11,105 nucleotides of DNA from an uncultured Comamonadaceae bacterium (lineage in GTDB: Bacteria; Pseudomonadota; Gammaproteobacteria; Burkholderiales; Burkholderiaceae): positions 1 to 11,105 of the forward strand of contig CAMLQP010000078.1 of the NCBI GenBank assembly GCA_946482115.1. Reading direction: 5' to 3'. The translations under genes were made by a program, and so were the position numbers. The first letter of the stretch is position 1, and each line of letters opens with the position of its first letter. Positions 7,329 through 11,105 of this stretch are shown one piece after another. Below the pieces are notes generated by a model, which was not told the DNA's origin, made no database searches, and was given only the letters and a program-made list of their open reading frames with translations.

Positions 7329-7408
7329 CTGCGGGGTGGACTCGTCACACTGCGGCTCCGGTGGCCCGGGTTGGCGGGCCGAGACAACACCTCACCGGAG
7401 ACAAGACC

Positions 7409-8416
7409 ATGACGACACGCCCCCGCCTCGCCATCAGCCGCCGCCAGGTGCTGGCCGCCCTGCCGGCGGCCCTGGCTCCCGCCCTGGGCCTGGTGCCCCC
7501 GGCGGCCCAGGCGCAGGCCTTCCCCGACCGCACCGTCCGCCTCGCCGTGGGTTTCCCGCCCGGGACCGGCCCCGATGTGGTGGCCCGCCTGATGGCCGCC
7601 AAGCTGTCCGAGCTGCTCAGGCAGCAGGTGGTGGTGGACAACCGGGCTGGCGCTGGCGGGCAGATCGCGGCCCAGCTGGTGGCCAAGAGCCCGGCCGACG
7701 GTTACACCCTGCTGCTGGGCGAGGTCGGCTCCATCAGCATCGCGCCGCCCGCGTTCAGCAAGCTGGCCTACGACCCGGCCAAGGAGCTGGCGGGCATCAG
7801 CGAGGTGGTGCGTTCCGATTTCCTGCTGGTGGTGCCAACGAATTCGCCCCACGCCAGCCTGGCCGACTTCCTCAAGGCCGCCAAGGCCAGGACCGACAAG
7901 GTGAACTTCGCCACCTTCGGCGCCGGCACGCCGGGCCACTTTGGTGCCGATGTGCTGGCCGAGGCCGCCGGCTTCAAGGCCGAGCCGGTGCACTACCGCT
8001 CCACCGGCGACGCGGTGACCGCCATCGTGGCCGGCGACGTGGCGGCCGCCTTCGTCTCCACCGCGCTGGGTGCCGCGCAGATCAAGGGCGGCAAGATGCG
8101 CGCGCTGGCCACCACGGCGCCGGCGCGCTCGGCACAGCTGCCGGATGTGCCCACCTTCGCCGAGCAGGGCATGCCCGGCATCGACATCTCGGCCTGGTTC
8201 GCGGTGTTCGCACCGGCCGGCACGCCCGCGGCCGTGCTCGATCAGCTGAACCGCCAGATCGTGGCCACCCTGAACGACCCGACCACCCGGGGCAAGCTGG
8301 TCGAAGCCGGGTTCAGCGTGTCGGGCACCTCGCGGGCGGACACCGAGCGGCTGCTCAAGGCCGAGGCCCAGCGCTGGGCCGGCATCGTGAAGGCTTCAGG
8401 GTTCAAGGGCGACTGA
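7409..8416 (+). CDS. Bug/TctC-family tripartite tricarboxylate transporter substrate-binding protein
   Basis: This 335-residue periplasmic binding protein belongs to the Bug (TctC) family, which captures carboxylated compounds. The N-terminus carries a Tat-like signal: twin Arg in ISRRQVLAAL (residues 9-18), a hydrophobic stretch, and probable cleavage after PAAQA near 35. The mature part begins AFPDRTVRLAVGFPPGTGPD, matching the family's VPFPPGG loop. NRAGAGGQIAA (78-88) and KSPADGYTLL (93-102) follow, and the C-terminal lobe has LPDVPTFAEQGMPG. ATG 7409 has GGAG 8 nt upstream and gives a proper signal peptide; the open frame extends to 7286 without one. No tctA or tctB is adjacent, so it is an orphan, as most Bug genes in Burkholderiales are. 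The substrate cannot be inferred from sequence alone. Confidence 0.95.
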   Translation: MTTRPRLAISRRQVLAALPAALAPALGLVPPAAQAQAFPDRTVRLAVGFPPGTGPDVVARLMAAKLSELLRQQVVVDNRAGAGGQIAAQLVAKSPADGYTLLLGEVGSISIAPPAFSKLAYDPAKELAGISEVVRSDFLLVVPTNSPHASLADFLKAAKARTDKVNFATFGAGTPGHFGADVLAEAAGFKAEPVHYRSTGDAVTAIVAGDVAAAFVSTALGAAQIKGGKMRALATTAPARSAQLPDVPTFAEQGMPGIDISAWFAVFAPAGTPAAVLDQLNRQIVATLNDPTTRGKLVEAGFSVSGTSRADTERLLKAEAQRWAGIVKASGFKGD

Positions 8417-8421
8417 GCGGC

Positions 8422-8697
8422 TCAGCCGGCTTCGTCGCCGCCAAACAGGTCGCTCCACTTCGGCGCGTCGGCCGCCTGGCCCGAAGCGGGCCGTGCCGGG
8501 CGCTTCGGGTATTCCTCGGCGATGCGGTCTTCCCAGTAGGTGGCCGGGTTGGGTGAGCCGCAGAGCCGGCGGAACACCTCTTCCGGCACCTGCTGATAGG
8601 CCAGCGCGGTGCCGTTGTCGAAGGACAGGGTGAGCTGGCGCGCGCTGCGGTCGTAGTCGGCCTGGCGGATGCGGCCGTTGAAGCGTTGGCTGGGCAT
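8422..8697 (-). CDS. KTSC-domain-like small protein
   Basis: This 91-residue soluble protein resembles the KTSC domain. After IRQADYDRSARQLTLSFDNG comes ALAYQQVPEEVFRRLCG, then NPATYWEDRIAEEYP. That is the family's pattern of two short strands, a Tyr-x-x-VP turn and a helix ending near a Tyr/Phe-x-x-x-I segment. A charged tail of about 20 residues ends WSDLFGGDEAG. KTSC proteins are thought to bind nucleic acid or ligands, but their function is not established. ATG 8697 lacks a strong Shine-Dalgarno; the gene starts 24 nt after the upstream minus-strand gene ends and so is probably translated from a common mRNA starting at the iclR-type gene. It converges on the Bug-type gene with a 5-nt gap. 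Confidence 0.72.
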   Translation of the reverse strand: MPSQRFNGRIRQADYDRSARQLTLSFDNGTALAYQQVPEEVFRRLCGSPNPATYWEDRIAEEYPKRPARPASGQAADAPKWSDLFGGDEAG

Positions 8698-8721
8698 GGG
8701 TTTTCGGTCCGGTTGAAGTGT

Positions 8722-9402
8722 TCAATGCATGTCGGCCGGCACCGCCGAACACGACAGCGTGAAGCGCGCTTGCGCCGCATCCGGCAGTGCGCCCAGTGCC
8801 TCCAGCCCGGCCGCGCCGGCCTCGCCCGCCGCCAGCGCGTCCAGCGCCGCGCCGTCGTAGCCTGTCACCACCAGTATCCAGTCGGCCACGCGGTCGCCAC
8901 CGCGTATCTGCTGTTCCGTGGTGGTGGCGATGGCGGGGGCATCGTGCCGCAGCAGATGGGCGCCCGTCAGCCCGGGTTGTGTCACCCAGTCCCGGAAACG
9001 CGTCCCGAGCGCGGCGCGCAGCCTCTCTTCGCCGCCCGGCCGGGGCGTCAGCCGCACCGTGAGGGCCTGGCTGGCCGGGTGGCCGCCGCGCGATTCGAGC
9101 ACGTGGCACTGGCAGCGCACCATGTGGCGGTGGTGCGGCATCATCTGGCGCGACCAGGGCGAGGGCGCGTTGAGCCGCTCCAGGTAGGGCGGCGAGCCCA
9201 GCACCTCGTGCGAGGCCAGTTCGTACATCACGAAAAAGCCTTCGCCGCCGTCGGCCGCCCGCCAGCGCGAGGCGCGCAGGAAGCCGGGTATGCCCAGCCG
9301 CTCGGGGAAATGCTCGTGCGAATGCCAGTGCTCGAACTCGACCCGGACTTCGGGCGCGATGTCCCACCACATGGCCAGCGCGGCCTTGCCCAGTAGTGCC
9401 AT
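8722..9402 (-). CDS. Conserved hypothetical protein, probable tandem ferredoxin-like alpha/beta barrel
   Basis: I do not recognise a named gene. The 226 residues look like two similar halves. The N-terminal half has WWDIAPEVRVEFEHWHSHEHFPERLGIPGFLRASRW, then FFVMYELASHEVLGSPPYLERLN and PWSRQMMPHHRHMVR. The pattern W-H-x-x-E/H-H-x-P-E-R-L-x-I-P-G-F is like EthD/DUF4286-style dimeric alpha/beta-barrel proteins. The second half (about 114-222) reads ALTVRLTP, RFRDWVTQPGLTGAHLLRHD and ADWILVVTGYDGAALDAL, again strand-helix-strand. A good Shine-Dalgarno AGGAGA (9415-9410) lies 7 nt before ATG 9402. It starts 33 nt after the iclR-type stop, implying an operon. Small enzymes of aromatic and polyketide metabolism share this fold, but no catalytic role can be assigned. 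Confidence 0.7.
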   Translation of the reverse strand: MALLGKAALAMWWDIAPEVRVEFEHWHSHEHFPERLGIPGFLRASRWRAADGGEGFFVMYELASHEVLGSPPYLERLNAPSPWSRQMMPHHRHMVRCQCHVLESRGGHPASQALTVRLTPRPGGEERLRAALGTRFRDWVTQPGLTGAHLLRHDAPAIATTTEQQIRGGDRVADWILVVTGYDGAALDALAAGEAGAAGLEALGALPDAAQARFTLSCSAVPADMH

Positions 9403-9435
9403 GCCTGTGTCTCCTGTTGGTGTGTTTGCCGGTGT

Positions 9436-10227
9436 TCAGCCCTTGCCCAGCGGTGGCCGGCCAAACAGGCTGGAGGCGTTGCAGATCGGACCCAGCTCGG
9501 CAGCGGCGGCCAGCAGCGCGGGCGCCAGCGCGAGCATGCGGTCCTTGGTGAGGCGCATGCGCGGCCCCGCGATGCTGAGCACGCCGATGGCCTGCTGGCG
9601 CCGCATCACCGGCGCTGCCATGGCTGCCATGCCGGGCGCGAACACCTCGTCGATCATGGCGTAGCCGCGCACCCGGGCGGCGTGAAGGAAACCCAGCAGC
9701 GCCTTCACCGTGGTGGGGGCCTTGGGGCCGTAGTCCTGCGGCTGGCCAAAACCCTGGCGCGACACCCGGGCCAGCGCTTCCTCGTCGCTCATGGTGAGGA
9801 GCCAGGCGTGGCCCGACGAGGTGCACGACAGCCGCGCCTCCATGCCCATGTCGGGGTCGTAACGCAGGCCCTTGCGCGTGCCCTGCGCCTTGGCCACCCA
9901 GGTCAGGCGGTCGTCGTCCACGATGGACAGGCGCACCAGTTCGCCCGAGGTCGCGGCCAGCCGGTCCAGCAGCGGCTCGGCGATGTCGACGATGCCGGCG
10001 TTGCTCAGGTAGCCCAGGCCCAGCGTCACCACCTTGGTGGTGAGCACATAGTCGCCCCGCGCGCGGATCTGCCGCACGTAGCCGCGCCGCGCCAGATCGG
10101 CCAGCAGGCGGTGGCAGGCGCTCAGCGGCATGTCCAGCTCGGTGGCGAGCGAGGCCAGCGGCACCCCGTCCGGGTGCTGGGCCAGGTGTTCGATCAGCGA
10201 GAGTCCGCGGTCCAGGGCCAGGCTCAT
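9436..10227 (-). CDS. IclR-family transcriptional regulator
   Basis: This 263-residue protein has the IclR layout. A winged helix-turn-helix at about 1-65 reads SLALDRGLSLIEHLAQHPDG, then LASLATELDMPLSACHRLLADLARRGYV. A ligand-binding domain at about 80-250 includes LDRLAATSGELVRL, AKAQG, SCTSSGHAWLL (134-144), the RGYAMIDEVFAPGMAAMAAPV region (188-206) and IGVLSIAGPRMRL. ATG 10227 matches the family's N-terminus; an in-frame GTG at 10284 would add 19 residues spanning the operator-like palindromes and has no Shine-Dalgarno. ATG 10227 has no Shine-Dalgarno either, so a very short leader is possible. The gene is divergent from the dehydratase-like gene and probably controls both directions. 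IclR regulators commonly govern catabolism of aromatic and other organic acids. Confidence 0.93.
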   Translation of the reverse strand: MSLALDRGLSLIEHLAQHPDGVPLASLATELDMPLSACHRLLADLARRGYVRQIRARGDYVLTTKVVTLGLGYLSNAGIVDIAEPLLDRLAATSGELVRLSIVDDDRLTWVAKAQGTRKGLRYDPDMGMEARLSCTSSGHAWLLTMSDEEALARVSRQGFGQPQDYGPKAPTTVKALLGFLHAARVRGYAMIDEVFAPGMAAMAAPVMRRQQAIGVLSIAGPRMRLTKDRMLALAPALLAAAAELGPICNASSLFGRPPLGKG

Positions 10228-10239
10228 GGGCGAAATTTC

Positions 10240-10268
10240 ATTATTCGGAAAGAGTTTCCAGTTTGGAA
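10240..10268 (-). promoter_or_regulatory. Candidate iclR-type gene promoter
   Basis: On the minus strand, TTCCAA (10268-10263), a 17-nt spacer and AATAAT (10245-10240) form a weak sigma-70 promoter. Transcription would start near 10233, leaving only about 6 nt before ATG 10227, which would fit the absence of a Shine-Dalgarno. The central palindrome GGAAA-GAG-TTTCC lies between the two boxes, so bound regulator would block it. The -35 match is poor, at three of six bases. Confidence 0.35.
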
Positions 10269-10269
10269 A
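10246..10269. promoter_or_regulatory. Probable IclR-type operator: overlapping GGAAA/TTTCC palindromes
   Basis: GGAAA (10247-10251), TTTCC (10255-10259) and GGAAA (10265-10269) form two overlapping inverted repeats with spacers of 3 and 5 nt. The 15-mer CGGAAAGAGTTTCCA at 10246-10260 resembles the E. coli IclR box, TGGAAATNATTTCCA, differing only at the first base and at the two bases flanking the centre. A further exact palindrome GAAATTTC lies at 10232-10239. The position between the iclR-type gene and the divergent dehydratase-like gene suits regulation of both. Confidence 0.62.
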
Positions 10270-10336
10270 GTGCTTGTCGGTCACGAACGAAGAATCAATG
10301 TATCAGCACCCGACACCAGCGACACCCGCGTTTGCC

Positions 10337-10792
10337 ATGACCGACACCGTCTACGTTCTCAACGGCCCCAACCTGAACCTGCTGGGCGTGCGCGAGCCGC
10401 ACCTGTACGGCAGCACCACGCTGGCGCAGGTGGAGGCGCTGTGCCACGAGGTGGCGCAGTCGCTGGGCCTGCGCTGCGTGTTCCGCCAGTCCAACCACGA
10501 GGGCGTGCTGGTGGACTGGGTGCAGGAAGCGCGCGCCGAGGGAGCGGCGGTGGTCATCAACCCGGCCGGCCTGTCGTTCCGCTCCATCCCGCTGCTCGAT
10601 GCGCTCAAGACGCTGGATCAGCCGCTGGCCGAGGTGCACATCACCAACATCCACCGCCGCGACGCGCTCTACCAGCAGTCGCTGGTTTCGCTGGCAGCCA
10701 CCGGCGTGATCTGCGGCTTCGGCCCTTACGGCTACGAGATGGCGATACGAGCGATCGCCAACCGCCTGGCCCAGTCCCGCGTGTCCGCCTGA
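10337..10792 (+). CDS. Type II 3-dehydroquinate dehydratase homologue with altered substrate pocket
   Basis: This 151-residue protein clearly has the AroQ (type II DHQase) fold, whose members dehydrate 3-dehydroquinate to 3-dehydroshikimate as dodecamers. In M. tuberculosis numbering, which coincides with this start, it keeps Asn12 in NGPNLNLLG, Arg19 and Tyr24 in REPHLYG, Asn75 in INP, Asp88, Glu99-His101 in EVHITN, and Arg108. Two positions that normally contact the substrate differ: His81 is Phe (LSFRS instead of THTS) and Arg112 is Tyr (RRDALYQQS instead of AREEFRxxS). Biosynthetic aroQ in this group usually sits beside accB-accC, whereas this gene lies between an iclR-type gene and a TRAP gene. 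I therefore withhold the symbol aroQ and infer a specialised paralogue. An alternative ATG at 10298 adds 13 residues; neither start has a strong Shine-Dalgarno. Confidence 0.88.
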   Translation: MTDTVYVLNGPNLNLLGVREPHLYGSTTLAQVEALCHEVAQSLGLRCVFRQSNHEGVLVDWVQEARAEGAAVVINPAGLSFRSIPLLDALKTLDQPLAEVHITNIHRRDALYQQSLVSLAATGVICGFGPYGYEMAIRAIANRLAQSRVSA

Positions 10793-10822
10793 AGCTTTTC
10801 TTGCGTCCGTTCCGTTCATTCC

Positions 10823-10828
10823 AAGGAG
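10823..10828 (+). promoter_or_regulatory. Shine-Dalgarno of the TRAP binding-protein gene
   Basis: AAGGAG lies 8 nt before ATG 10837. It is much stronger than anything before the preceding gene, suggesting high translation of the periplasmic binding protein relative to the enzyme. Confidence 0.8.
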
Positions 10829-10836
10829 ACATTGAC

Positions 10837-11105
10837 ATGACACACGCTTACTCCCGCCGTTCCGTCCTCACCGCCGGCGCCGCACTGGCCGCGGGTGCCC
10901 TGGCCCCCGGCCTGGCACACGCCCAGGCGCAGCTGCGTTTTGCCGCCGTGTTCTCCGACAAGGACATCCGCGCCGAGATGATGAACATGTTTGCCAAGGA
11001 CGTGGCGGCCGACTTCAAGGTCGAGCTGTTCCTGAACTCCACGCTGTTCCGCCAGGGCACCGAGCTGGTGGCGCTGCAGCGCGACAACCTGGAGATGGGC
11101 AACAT
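10837..11105 (+). CDS. TRAP transporter substrate-binding protein, DctP family (3' truncated by the window)
   Basis: The first 89 residues of a periplasmic binding protein for a TRAP transporter, the sodium- or proton-driven importers of organic acids, are present. The signal peptide contains a twin-Arg motif (YSRRSVLTAG, residues 5-14), an Ala/Leu-rich core and a probable cleavage site after GLAHA near residue 29. The mature start LRFAAVFSDKDIRAEMM and the following VELFLNSTLFRQGTELVALQ and NLEMGN correspond to the DctP pattern, in which a strand is followed by the helix that senses the ligand. ATG 10837 has a strong Shine-Dalgarno. The gene follows the dehydratase-like gene by 44 nt on the same strand, so the two are probably one operon. 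The membrane subunits DctQ and DctM would be expected further downstream, outside the window. The ligand is unknown. Confidence 0.93.
   Translation, partial: MTHAYSRRSVLTAGAALAAGALAPGLAHAQAQLRFAAVFSDKDIRAEMMNMFAKDVAADFKVELFLNSTLFRQGTELVALQRDNLEMGN

Noticed and set aside
8396..9826. 476-codon minus-strand open frame spanning the KTSC, tandem-barrel and iclR-type genes
   Set aside because: Runs out of frame through three better-supported genes; Arg/Gly/Pro-rich translation without domain signals.
10793..10836. Short repeated GTTCC/CATTCC motif between the dehydratase-like and dctP genes
   Set aside because: Only a few bases per unit, no dyad symmetry, and adjacent to the Shine-Dalgarno; not enough to call a site.

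Overview
The window is GC-rich, densely packed and chromosomal in character. Codon use, the glmU/lrp/glmS neighbourhood, an orphan Bug-type (TctC) binding protein and a TRAP binding protein all suggest a betaproteobacterium of the order Burkholderiales, most like Comamonadaceae. This placement is inferred from gene style, not from a search. I see no rRNA, tRNA, CRISPR array, insertion sequence or phage gene. All genes look intact except the two cut by the window ends.

Region 1 (1-3908) starts with the 3' end of htpG (+). Next come a convergent DUF6279-type lipoprotein gene (-), glmU (+), and a convergent lrp/AsnC-DMT transporter pair (-). Spacing is extreme: the lipoprotein gene and glmU share a CATG at their start codons, and glmU abuts the transporter gene stop to stop.

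Region 2 (3909-5922) is an AT-rich intergenic island followed by glmS (+). GlmS makes glucosamine-6-phosphate and GlmU makes UDP-GlcNAc, so the first and last steps of the same cell-envelope precursor pathway flank the lrp-transporter pair. glmM is not here.

Region 3 (5923-8416) holds a DUF3237 gene (-) divergent from a LuxR-type regulator (+), followed by an orphan Bug/TctC binding protein gene (+).

Region 4 (8422-11105) looks like an accessory catabolic module. On the minus strand lie an IclR regulator, a protein that looks like a tandem alpha/beta-barrel, and a KTSC-domain protein. Divergent from them on the plus strand lie a type II dehydroquinate dehydratase homologue and a TRAP (DctP) binding protein that runs off the window. 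The gap between them contains GGAAA/TTTCC palindromes close to the E. coli IclR box. The dehydratase homologue keeps the catalytic Tyr, His and Arg but has replaced two residues that normally contact the substrate. I read it as a repurposed paralogue acting on an imported ligand, and it is the most interesting lead in the window.
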